64,000 nt of DNA from NCBI RefSeq assembly GCF_011745365.1, contig NW_024468918.1:186001-250000 (forward strand), given 5' to 3'. The notes under the pieces are model-generated. The model saw nothing but the letters and a program-made list of their open reading frames with translations, did no database searches and was not told the DNA's origin. This DNA comes from Cryphonectria parasitica EP155 (lineage: Eukaryota; Ascomycota; Sordariomycetes; Diaporthales; Cryphonectriaceae). The translations under genes and the position numbers were made by a program. Every line of letters starts with the position of its first letter. Positions within the stretch are counted from its first letter, which is position 1. This document shows, one piece after another, positions 10,901 to 20,716 of this stretch.

Positions 10901-11822
10901 TTGGGATGGTGAGACAGGTAGGCCCAGGGAGTGTTGAAGATAGGCTAGTCTTGAGACTCTGTCCTTGCTGAACAGAGCTCCATACACACTTCTCAGAGTT
11001 GTCCCATTGTGACACTCCGGGCCTCCAAGCCATTTCCTGTAGGCTGTCATTTCGACAACTTCCAAATCCTGTGTATGCATAGCCAATCGAGGCTTTCGAA
11101 TGATTCTCATTGTGCAACCTTGGTCCAAAGGTACCCTCATTCCAGAGGTACCACATTTGGGTTGATATGTTTCGAGGTTCCATGAACACCACAAGGAAAG
11201 TTGTTCTTGGCGAGAGACACAACATAGGCAGTCACCCACACAGATTCGTATCGATGGCCCATGGCCCATCGCTGTCTGAGATGTCGCATGCGAATTCGGA
11301 AGGCAAGCTGTGAATACCAACAAGACTGATCAAACGCAGTTATGCCGATATCCAAGCCCATGCCCTGGTGTCTGCGACCTAGGAAAGGAAACATGCCTGA
11401 ATCCTCACGGGAGACTTGCAGCTCTGCCCACATCTTCCTGCCTCTTGTCGAATACTGGTCGATAAACTTGGTATGTGTCATTCTGATACATTGACCATGG
11501 TTCCAGGACTTTCGAGAATAAGACAGTGTGTTCCAATGCGTATGTCCAGAGCCAAGGTTGACAATATCCATGCATATGAGGATCCGGATCCGGGCCATGG
11601 CATTAAATCGCAGGGTAAAAAAGTACACAGACATAACAGGGGCACTGCTGGAAAACGCAAATATGCTTATAAAGGGAAGAGAAAATCTGGGAAATATCTT
11701 ACAATCTGATTCAAGTTCTGTGGGGTCTGTTGTGCTGGCGGTGCAGTCGGTGCTCCGGAGGTCACAGCTGCTGGTCTTGGTGGCTGGCTGGCGCCAGCGC
11801 CGACTCCCCCTGGTGCTGACAT
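7901..11822 (-). CDS. taf5: TFIID/SAGA subunit TAF5 (LisH, NTD2, WD40)
   Basis: Preferred exons are 11703-11822, 9972-10157, 9108-9907 and 7901-9050, giving 751 aa. The first exon ends in NLNQI and the second begins [15 protein letters not shown], which together make a complete LisH motif. The second and third exons carry the TAF5 NTD2 domain ([19 protein letters not shown]). The last exon encodes the WD40 propeller: [63 protein letters not shown] and [17 protein letters not shown]5 is a scaffold of the TFIID and SAGA transcription complexes. The oddity is the 5' end: intron 1 would be 1,545 nt (10158-11702), far longer than any other intron here. It contains an ORF at 10377-10562 (MTRMRDRLG...VMPE) that has its own GTATAT donor and also splices in phase to VTDYLL, as an alternative first exon or an internal exon. 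The gene call is firm; the true start is not. Confidence 0.9.
10268..10282. repeat. Homopolymer of 15 G
   Basis: An uninterrupted G15 run on the + strand (C15 in the TAF5 pre-mRNA), in the intron between 10158 and 10376. It is a likely length-variable site and may be a sequencing weak point. Confidence 0.9.
10377..10562 (-). other. Candidate alternative first (or internal) exon of TAF5
   Basis: This segment encodes 62 aa starting [19 protein letters not shown], then an acidic Ser-rich patch and ...NTVMPE. A GAG|GTATAT donor follows, in phase 0 with the exon at 10157. Upstream on the same strand lies a TTTC/CTTT pyrimidine leader like those before other starts in this window. The product would be 773 aa with a basic N-terminus and an altered LisH start. 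Confidence 0.4.
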
Positions 11823-12712
11823 CTTCGTCTATATTTGTTTCGATGTTTTTTTGATTTGTCTGTGTGACTCTGTTTGATCTGAGATGGGCTCTGAAGCAGG
11901 GTGATATTGGTTGCTGGCCTTGGTGTCTTTCACACCCAGTCTCCAAGTTTATCTGAACAATGTTGTGTCTTCTGTTGTCGACAGGAACATGCCAGTCTCA
12001 AGGTTCAGTGCGATTTTTGTTTTTTGATCACACCATTCCGAGACCAAATGGGAATGCTGAATCAATGAAAAGGTTTGTGTCTGATATAAGAAAATGAAAG
12101 CGTGTCGGTTGTTGATGGAGTTGAGGCCGTCGATGGCGCTGATGATGAGTGTCAAGGAGTGAATGGTACAGCCTGGGCAGCATGGAAAGAGCTCTTAGAG
12201 ACTCGAGGCTCAACGAGTGAGGTTGAATCCCCTGCATACTCTGACCAATCATGAACTAGCAGCCGGTGGAATTTTAGTTCCAGCTCCGAGCAGGACGGAT
12301 CCCTGCCGTTCCTTCGTACCCTAGGGTCGCTCGATTGTTAGCTTCCCCCCTGCAGGTTTTCCCCAGAGCCGTCCTCCCGCCTGAGACGCCCGCCCCATCC
12401 TCTGTGCTCCGCCAGCCGTCCCCGCAGCGGGCGTTTGAGCCTCGGTTGGGAAGACTACCTGCAGGGGCTTGCTGCTGTGCTGGTCATGTTCTATTCATTC
12501 GAATACCGGCAATGGTTCGATTCTTTCCTCCTCTTCCTTCTTCTTCTCCCCTTTCTCACTTCTCTTTGTTTCTTTATTTCCTCTGCCCATTGTAAGATTA
12601 GTTAATCTAAGGCTTTCTGTAACAAGAAGCATACTGCAGAGCGGAAGGAGAGCAATAACTACTCGAATAACCGAACAGAAATACCGTCGAGGATTCTCCC
12701 TTTTCACTCATC
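11823..12712. promoter_or_regulatory. Divergent promoter of TAF5 and acyl-CoA dehydrogenase
   Basis: About 890 bases between the two starts. The ACAD side has a long CT-rich tract (12520-12590) typical of fungal core promoters or leaders. No specific operator was recognised. Confidence 0.5.
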
Positions 12713-14348
12713 ATGGCGTCCAAGATCCCCATCATTGTGAGTTGGAGCACTACTGAAGACTGGCAGAGAGGGCTGTGACTGACCACTGTGTCGGTACACA
12801 ATGTATAGTGCCAGCATCGTGTAAGCGATAAAGCAAAGAAGACTTTGGATATCGTCGCCAAGTTCGTTGAAGAAGAATGCATCCCGTAGGTCTCAACCTC
12901 GGCTCAGTCTCACAGGATCTCAAGGCTAATCGAAGCTGCTTCTCTTCCTTCTTTTAAACAACAGTGCCGATCCAGTCCTTGAAGCTCAGCTTGGCCCCGG
13001 CGACTCGAGATGGGAGCACTACCCTAGCATCATTGACGAGCTCAAGCAAAAGGCCCGCTCCCTCGGCCTGTGGAACATGTTCCTGCCCAAAGGCCACTAC
13101 AAGGAGTCCCCAGGCTTTACCAACCTCGAGTACGGCCTTATGGCCGAGTGGCTCGGCAAGTCCAAGTGTGCCTCTGAGGCTGTCAACTGTGCTGCCCCTG
13201 ACACCGGCAACATGGAGGTTCTGGCCAAGTACGGCAATGACGCACAGAAGGCACAGTGGTTGAAGCCGCTCTTGGAGGGCGAGATCCGCTCGGCATTCTT
13301 GATGACGGAGCCCCAGGTAGCTTCTAGCGATGCGACAAACATCGAGCTGGAGATCCGGAAGGAGGGCAATGAGTATGTGCTAAACGGCCAGGTGAGTGTC
13401 TTCCGACTATGTTTAGGCTGCTTTGTCATCTTCCTTCTCTCGTGGACTAATGGTGTCGGCAGAAATGGTGGTCAAGTGGAGCTGGTGACCCGAGGTGTAG
13501 CATTTACATCGTCATGGGCAAGTCAGACCCGAAGAACAAGGACGTCTACCGCCAGCAGTCTGTCGTTCTTGTGCCAGCAGATGCGAAGGGCATCACCATC
13601 CACCGGATGCTGAACGTGTATGGATACGATGATGCGCCCCATGGACATGGCCACATCACCTTCACGAACGTCCGTGTCCCAGTCAGCAACCTGGTCCTTG
13701 GTGAAGGTCGTGGCTTTGAGATCATCCAGGGCCGCCTGGGACCTGGTCGTATCCACCATGCCATGAGAACTATCGGCGCTGTAAGTTCTCCTGTCACCTC
13801 CTGCGCTGTTATTCTCTTGCTAATCCCTATCCAATCAGGCCGAGAAAGCCCTCGAGTGGATGTTGATGCGCATCAACGACTCCAAGAAGACCCCCTTCGG
13901 CAAGGAACTCCGCGAGCACGGCGTGATCCTCGAGTGGGTCGCCAAGTCTCGCCTCGAGATCGACGCCGCGCGCCTCGTCGTGCTCAATGCGGCCATCCAG
14001 ATGGACGACCATGGGCCCAAGGCCGCGCTCCGGGAGATCGCCGAGGCCAAGGTCCTCGTGCCCCAGATGGCGCTCACCGTCATTGACCGCGCGGTGCAGG
14101 CCTTTGGCGGCGCCGGCGTCAGCCAGGACACGCCGCTCGCGTACATGTGGGCGGGGATCCGCACGCTGAGGCTGGCGGATGGGCCGGACGAGGTGCATCT
14201 GCAGCAGATGGGACGGAACGAGAACAAGAGGGGACGGGAGGTCACGGAGAAGATTGCGCGGCAGGCCAAGAAGACGGAGGAGTTGTTGCAGAAGTACGGC
14301 GTGACCAGGGCGCAGCCGGGGTCCAACATTACAAAGGCCAAGTTGTAG
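12713..14348 (+). CDS. Acyl-CoA dehydrogenase with C-terminal PTS1, probably peroxisomal
   Basis: Five exons (12713-12736, 12815-12885, 12965-13391, 13463-13780, 13839-14348) give 449 aa. The domains are the usual N-terminal helical, middle beta and C-terminal helical parts of the ACAD family. FAD/substrate-site signatures are visible: [49 protein letters not shown] and [15 protein letters not shown]. The sequence style matches the ACAD10/11-like (COG1960) group of about 430-450 aa found in fungi. It oxidises acyl-CoA to enoyl-CoA with FAD. The last three residues are AKL, within the [SAC][KRH][LM] consensus for PTS1, which points to peroxisomal import. Chain-length or branched substrate preference cannot be read from sequence. 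The very short first exon (MASKIPII) is supported by phase and a GTGAGT donor. Confidence 0.88.
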
Positions 14349-15253
14349 ATATGACCCGTGAAGGATCTTGTGTCACATAGTACTGGCCATCAAAATTGTA
14401 CACTGCGCTGTATAGAATTTTTCGTCATATTACTCGGGTCTCTATTGAAGTATGCTGCGTTGTTGGGTACTGATAAGATATTGTCGTTCACGATGCCGAT
14501 TGTCTCAATAGAATCTGTAGTATATATTATGCAGACCCCAACTTAGGATGTACCAGAGAGACTGGGAAAGACTGGAGAGCAGGGGAAGATCTGGTACCCG
14601 AAGTAAAACTTGACTGTTGTTATACGAGAGCTGATGTTCTCCCTTCTAAAGTGAAGAGGAGGGCGACACAGACTCGGATGGTCCAAGGAAGGGGCGCAGC
14701 TTTCAAGTGCAACAACATTAATACCATTATTATTATTATTATTGCTATAATACTATTGTAATATTATAATTAAAAAGACTGTACCACAAGTACATACATA
14801 CTTCGGCGCGCATCGAAAAATGAATACCCAAGCCTTGGCCAGGGACAGGCTCCACTAACTCAGCTGCAGATGCAAGTTCAGGGATGTTTGTAGGGGAGTG
14901 GCAAACCGACTCCACTGAAAAAGCGACCGTTGCCCCTAACAACCAGGTCCCAAAGTCAACATCCCTCTTTCCCGGATTATGACCTGCATTTAAACATTTA
15001 TTTCTACAAGTGTGAACACCAAAGTCCCCCCCCCCCAATTCAATACTTAAACAAGCTGACCTGTTTCTGTTTGGTTTTTGGCAAGGCGCTCTGAACACTT
15101 TGCATCTACCTCTCCACAACATCCACACCAAACAAATCTACCTACCTACAACATCAGCTCAACCGTTGCATACACTCTCCCAAAGCGAACCCTCCACAAG
15201 CGAGCAGTATCAAAGCGAATCCAGTTCAGACACAATCACTCGCATCCCACAAA
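14349..15253. other. Intergenic: ACAD 3' end and Spo12-family promoter
   Basis: About 900 bases, AT-rich in the first two thirds. It includes (ATT)6 at 14726-14743 and C11 at 15026-15036. The last 200 bases are a CAAC/CTAC-rich leader. No gene was recognised. Confidence 0.5.
14726..14743. repeat. (ATT)6 microsatellite
   Basis: Six perfect ATT units in AT-rich intergenic DNA. Confidence 0.9.
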
Positions 15254-15795
15254 ATGTCTTCCTTCTCCAACAACGCCAATGTCCTGGGCGTCAAGGACGT
15301 CAACGTCCCCATGACTGCCTCCGCCGTCCCAGCTGCGGGTGATGTCAAGAAGGATCTGGAGTACCACCGTCAGGTCCTGAAGTCCAAGATGGAGGCCCAG
15401 GAGTACGATACAACCCTCTATCAACCGGCTGGCAGCTTCAGTTCTGACGCGATGGTCTCTTCTAGGCTCGGCAACAACTACATCTCCCCCTCGGACGAGA
15501 TCATGTCGCCCTGCACCGCCAAGCTCAATGCGCTGCGCAACAAGCAGGTTGGAAAGTAGGTCTCCGCTGACACCTTACCTCTACCCTTTCTCTCTTCCAG
15601 TCTTCTTAAGAACTGTCGGTCTGCTTTTGAGTGTGCGAGAAAGGCCTACAGTGCTGACTCTTTCGTGTTCTGTTTTATAGGGTCAAGCCCAAGTCCCTGT
15701 TCGCCCAAGCATCATCTAAGAGGTTGCAAGGCCAGGAGGGCCTCTTCGGCGCCAAGGCAACCCCTCCTGCTTCCATCTCCCAAGCCCAGGAGTAA
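15254..15795 (+). CDS. Spo12-family protein
   Basis: Two exons (15254-15555 and 15681-15795) with a GTAGGT donor and TTATAG acceptor give 138 aa. The family signature lies at about residues 75-115: ISPSDEIMSPCTAKLNALRN, continuing into KVKPKSLFAQ. This matches the conserved Spo12 core (SPTD..MSPCTKKLN...KPKSLFA). In budding yeast Spo12 acts in the FEAR network that releases Cdc14 phosphatase at anaphase, and S. pombe has the homologue Wis3. The core Ser-Pro sites are likely kinase targets. The rest of the protein is low in structure. Reading through the intron would stop the frame directly after the GK at the splice site, so splicing is needed for the SLFAQ part. Confidence 0.82.
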
Positions 15796-16264
15796 CCGGC
15801 ACTGGCTTCCATCACTTCTTCCGAACTTGACTCGTCTTGTTCGTCCTATCTCTCTATCTGAAAAAACAAAAATTTTCCTTTGTCTACTGTTTGATTTGGG
15901 ATTTGCTCTAGGGTTCTGGCTTGTCGTTTTCTTCCCTTCTTCTCTTCCCCTTTGAGTTACCTGGGATAGGGATTGTAGCTCGATCCGCTCCACTTCATTA
16001 ATGGTTGATATGGGGCTAGGTCGGTGGACTCAGGATACCAGGCTTGTCTGTTGGCTTTGGCGTTTATCAGGGAAAGGGGGAAATTCTTATACCAGTCACG
16101 AGATGTCATACACTACTAGGGATGGGAAAGCACAGATTGTCGGTAACGAATCAATGACCAGTTTTCTCACATTGGGGGCCCGAATGTTTTGTACTTGTGC
16201 GTTCAACTGGTGGCTGTGATCTGAAGACAAGAATCGCTTTGATTTTCCCAAGCACGGTTCTGTT
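15796..16264. other. Convergent 3' interval, Spo12-family gene and RBG1
   Basis: About 470 bases with T-rich 3' UTR-like sequence after the Spo12-family stop. No gene was recognised. Confidence 0.5.
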
Positions 16265-17587
16265 CTAAGCCTTCCATCCACTCACTATGTAAACCACATC
16301 CTCGTCCGACACAACGTGGCCTAGCCCTACCCTCTGCGGTATATGCCTTGCACTGGCACCCCATACCAGCGCATACTTGAACGTCTCCTTCAGCGTGCGG
16401 TGGATGCGGTCGCACACGTCCTCAATAGTGCTGTTACTCCTCACGATCAGGGCCTCGCTGAAATCCGGGTCGACGCCCTTCCGCTTGGTGTAGATGCGGA
16501 TCAGAGCCAGCTCCTTCCAGCAGCGGTCGACGACGTCCTGGATGCCGAGGTCCAGCTCGCAGCTCATGACGACGGTGTGCGGCTCGCGGGCCAGCTTGTC
16601 GAGGAAGTCGAGCGAGACACTGTCGATCTTGTTGTAGACGTAGAGGCACTTGATGTACTTGCGGTGGTCCTTCATGATGACGTCGATCAAATCGTCGACG
16701 GTCGCCTCGTCATCGCGGATGAGCACCTCGCAGTTGAGCATTTTGTAGTCGCGGAGGATGTTGTACACCATCTTCTCGTCGATGTTCTTGGGTGGTGACT
16801 GGAAGTTGATCTTCATCCCGCCCGCCTTCTTGGGTTTGAGGTAGATGTTCCTGGAGGTTGTAATCTTCTCGTTAGCTGCTGATGCTCCTGCTCCCTGCTG
16901 CTTGTCGCTCGCCAGCAGGACACCGGGTTGGTGGGTATATATTTATGTCTTACGGTGCCTCCCTGTTGAGCCGGATCCCAACGGCCTCGAGTTCTGCCTC
17001 CAGCAGCGCCCTTTGCTCTGCCCGCTTCGTCGCATCCAGCACCATGAGGATCAGGTCGCTCGTCTTGGCAGCAGAGATGACCTGCCGCCCCCGGCCCTTA
17101 CCCTCGGCGGCGCCCTCGATGATTCCAGGCAGATCCAGCAGCTGGATCTCGGCACCTCCATACTCTAGCACGCCCGGGATGGCCGTCAGGGTGGTGAAGG
17201 CGTAGCTAGCAACCTCAGACTTGGTCTTGGTCACCTTGGACAGGAAGGTCGACTTGCCCACGGACGGGAAGCCTACGAGGGCTATTCTGGCATCGCCGCT
17301 CTTGCTCACGTCGAAGCCTGCCCCCGGACCACCACCAGAACCCGGTCCTGGCTCGAGGAGCTGTGCACGGAGGCGGGCGAGCTTGCCCTTCAGCAGACCC
17401 AGGTGGTACTCTGTGGCCTTATTCTTCTGGGTCCTCTTCATCTCATCCTCGATTTCCTTGATCTTCTCTGTCTATATGGATTTGTCAGAAGGAAGGAACT
17501 GAGTCCTCAATATGCAAGAATGAAAACACAGAGAGAACCTCATATCTGAGATCGACCGTGATCTGAAGGACTTACAATATTGACCAT
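16265..17587 (-). CDS. rbg1: DRG-family GTPase RBG1 (DRG1)
   Basis: Three exons (17576-17587, 16954-17471, 16265-16850) give 371 aa. The first exon is only MVNI, followed by a GTAAGT donor. Domains in order: N-terminal helix-turn-helix ([19 protein letters not shown]), G1 GFPSVGKS, G2 region with TTLTAIPG, G3 [16 protein letters not shown], the S5D2L insert, G4 NKID, and a C-terminal TGS domain ending near [21 protein letters not shown]. It is a translation-associated GTPase that binds stalled ribosomes with its Tma46/DFRP1-type partner. Length fits the family (about 367 aa). The final SGWKA is unusual, since relatives typically end soon after the VVxIV strand with Lys residues; a GTGAGT motif overlaps that point. 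It is divergent from CWC2. Confidence 0.92.
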
Positions 17588-18306
17588 CTTGGCGGTAAGG
17601 TGTGGCCTAACTCAGGCCACGGAAGACAGACTGAGAGAAAGTTGAGATCTTGTCTATCAGGTATAGTAACAGTGACGCAGAGAGAGATAGAGAAAGAGTA
17701 TGGTAAGAGCGTAAGCTCCAACCAAGGCCTTGGCTGCGTGAGACTCTGTAATATCTTCAAAATATGACCGTCGTTCGTCTGGTCCCCGTATAGCTTGTCC
17801 TGGCGAGTTCGCCCCTCCACGAGTTGAGATTTCTTATATGGCGCCGCGATTCGCTGAGATGATGCTCTTGACCGGCCAGTAAAATGAACCAAACTCAAAG
17901 TCAGATCTCACAATCTATCATGAGGATGTGTTGAATCTGATGCAACGAAAGAAAAGAATGGATTGGGATATTGGTATTCAGGCTTGAAGATGCCTGGCTT
18001 TGAGGAGCAAGTCCCAAGTGAAGTGGGATGAATGGTGGGGCAAACCACCGCTTCCGTTTCGGCAAAAACGGGGGCGGGGGCCCCCTTGGTTCTGGCCCTT
18101 GCACCGTTCTTCACTGCAGTTTCCAGCGCCACAGCGTTACGTCTCTTGCTAGAGTAATTAGTACAGGTGCTACAGGCGCTGAGCCCAGCCTTGACGTCTA
18201 GAACTTTACAGCCTCGCCTCCCAACAACATCACTGCAACTTGACCTACCACTCACCCACCTCCCCTCAACCCCCTCCATACCACCGCAAACCCTCTTTGC
18301 ACAGCA
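17588..18306. promoter_or_regulatory. Divergent promoter of RBG1 and CWC2
   Basis: About 720 bases between starts. The CWC2-proximal part is a C/A-rich leader with short CCTC runs. No specific site was recognised. Both products act in RNA metabolism. Confidence 0.45.
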
Positions 18307-19630
18307 ATGGCAGATATCGAGGAGACACCACAGCCACAGGAAGAGCTCGCGCTCGCGACCACCACAGGCGAAAATGACGTTGCTGAGGCGGCCCAGCAGC
18401 CAGCATCAGCAGGCAAGAAAGTGAAAAAGATCATCCGCAGGAAGAAGCGCCCAGCACGGCCGCAGATCGACCCGGCGTTGATCAAGTCCGAGCCACCGCC
18501 GCAGACGGGCACCATCTTTAACATCTGGTACAACAAATGGGCGGGCGGCGACCGTGAGGACAAGTACACATCGCAACGCGCGGCGAAGGGCCGGTGTAAC
18601 ATCGTCAAGGACAGCGGGTTTACCAAGGCAGACAGGGTAGCGGGCAGCTATTTCTGTCTGTTTTTCGCAAGAGGGATCTGTACGTTGCCAAACCTACCCG
18701 ACCTCTCCTAACTCATCCTCCTCCTCTCCCAAAGTTCTGTATTCCATCAGGAAGAAGTGCTATGCTAACAAGAGATCTTCCTCTATCTCAGGTCCCAAAG
18801 GTCAAGACTGCGAATACCTCCACCGCCTCCCCACGATCCACGATCTCTTCAACCCCAACGTCGACTGTTTCGGCCGCGACAAGCACAGCGACTACCGCGA
18901 CGACATGGGCGGCGTGGGCTCCTTCTTGCGCCAGAACCGGACCATCTACGTCGGGCGCATCCACGTGAGCGACGACATCGAGGAGGTCGTCGCCCGCCAC
19001 TTTGCCGAGTGGGGCCAGGTCGAGCGCGTCCGCGTCCTCAACACGCGTGGTGTCGCCTTCATCACCTACAGCAACGAGGCCAACGCCCAGTTCGCCAAGG
19101 AGGCCATGGCTCATCAGGCCTTGGACCATAGCGAGATCCTGAACGTGCGCTGGGCCACCGCCGATCCGAACCCCATGGCTCAGGCGCGCGAGGCGAGGCG
19201 TATCGAGGAGCAGGCGGCTGAGGCCATCCGGCGGGCCCTCCCTGAGGAGTTCGTCGCCGAGATCGAGGGGAGGGATCCCGAGGCCAGAAAGAGACGGAGG
19301 ATCGAGAGCAGCTACGGCCTGGACGGCTATGAGGCTCCTGATGAGGTGCATTTCGCCCGCGGCGCGAATGCTGTCAACCCAAGAGGGAGGGAAGGCTTTG
19401 ACGAGCAAGGGGAGCTGGAGCGGGCGCAGCAGCTTATGCTTGAGAGCGGTGAGGCGGAGGCGCAAGCTGTGGCGGACGAGACACAGCGGCAGCTTGAGGA
19501 GAACGGTATATTCTCGAGCAGGACATTGGCTGCACTAAATTCTGCGCAGGTGGTAGTGGCATCCAAGGACAAGAAGAAAGCATCGACAGGCCCGCTGGTT
19601 GCATACGACAGCGATGACGATAGCGAATAA
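18307..19630 (+). CDS. cwc2: Pre-mRNA-splicing factor CWC2
   Basis: Two exons (18307-18679 and 18792-19630) with a GTACGT donor and CTCAG acceptor give 403 aa. After a basic N-terminus (KKVKKIIRRKKRPARP) comes the Torus region: GTIFNIWYNKWAGGD and YFCLFFARGICPKGQDCEYLH, a CCCH zinc finger rebuilt across the splice site. An RRM follows (TIYVGRIHV as RNP2, GVAFITYS as RNP1). The C-terminal 150 residues are charged and end in an acidic YDSDDDSE. Cwc2 is a Prp19-complex protein that contacts U6 snRNA and helps form the spliceosome active site. The length is slightly above yeast (339 aa) because of the C-terminal extension typical of filamentous fungi. Confidence 0.93.
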
Positions 19631-20716
19631 GAAGCGCCTTCATGGCATCAATGTTTGGTTTCAGAAGGCATTCGAGGCCAGAGAGCAGTAGAAAGTATTC
19701 AATCTAATACCACATCTTAACTACACCCAAACACGACACATGTTTCCTCTTCTTCTTTCTTTCTTCTTTCTTTCTCCTTCAGGTTTTTCTTCTTCCCTGG
19801 ACATATATTATCTAGGTGCTTTGGTACTTCATACCAGACCGCCGTGAAGGGAGAGGACTCACCTAACAGTAGGGTATCACTCAGGTTTTTCTTTTGACCA
19901 AATTTCTCGTGTTGTTCATAAGATGGGCCAGAGATATCTGCCTCTCTCTCGTCCCCCCGCCAGCTTTATGCGGCTCGAGCGCTGTTTCTTCAAATGCCAG
20001 CTCGGCTTTTTTTCTTCTTTTTTTCTTCTTTAGAAGCAGAGAGGCCAGACTTGATTCACAAGGTCCCTGAAAGCCACGTGAACCCGTATGGACGTGTCTC
20101 AAAAATCAAGACGCTCTGTGACGCCGTTATATGAGTCGGGTGCTTGGGGTCCCAGACCTATGTTGCCCATTCACTCCGTTGTTGGTCTCAGGGCGGGAAT
20201 TCTGAGTTTTTCCCAGTGGTTGCGGTCAACTCAGACCGGTTCGTCGTATAAAGAAGGTAAGTCATCGTGAAAGTATTGCAGGCTACAGCTGTTGAGATAC
20301 ATCCAATAAATGATATGGACAGGGCATGTTCGAGCTCTTGCAACCTGTAGAAACTAGGAAGTCGGCAGATGGATGACGGGACAATTGTACCAGGAAGAAG
20401 AGACCAGGAACAGGGAGACGAGGGTTGATGTTTGATAGAAAAAATTCATTTGCCTGTCCTATTCTGTGGTCCAGCTCTCATGAGAGACAAAACAAACCAT
20501 TCCTATCGACCAAGTAAGCAGGGGTATAAAGCCGTAATCCCATTTGTCTTCTTCACTGCTTCATGCAGCGTGAATCTTCAACCATGTCCCCGAACATTTC
20601 CCAATCATAATTTCCAACCGCAGGAACCAGCGGTAAACCTAGGGCAGATCTTTTCTTTTTTTCTTCTTTTTCTCTCTCTCTTTTTTTTCTTCCATTTTTC
20701 CTCAATAACCCAGGAT
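19631..20716. other. Convergent interval, CWC2 and GCN2 3' ends
   Basis: About 1.1 kb with several TTCTTCTTT pyrimidine runs (19749-19798 and 20650-20698). No gene or structured RNA was recognised. Confidence 0.5.

Larger units (their letters stand above)
10158..11702 (-). other. Exceptionally long TAF5 intron 1
   Basis: Defined by a GTAAGA donor after ATT in exon 11703-11822 and a CACATAG acceptor before GTCACGGAC. It contains the candidate alternative exon 10377-10562 and a run of 15 G at 10268-10282. A 254-codon open frame at 10559-11323 has no recognisable domain or coding bias and is not called as a gene. Confidence 0.55.

Noticed and set aside
11130..11160. Two GGTACC sites bracketing a short centre, possible insertion ends
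   Set aside because: Only 6-bp restriction-type palindromes; no target duplication or transposon-like frame nearby.
10559..11323. 254-codon minus-strand open frame within TAF5 intron 1
   Set aside because: Composition is not protein-like, no domain is recognisable and it overlaps a long intron; treated as a chance frame.
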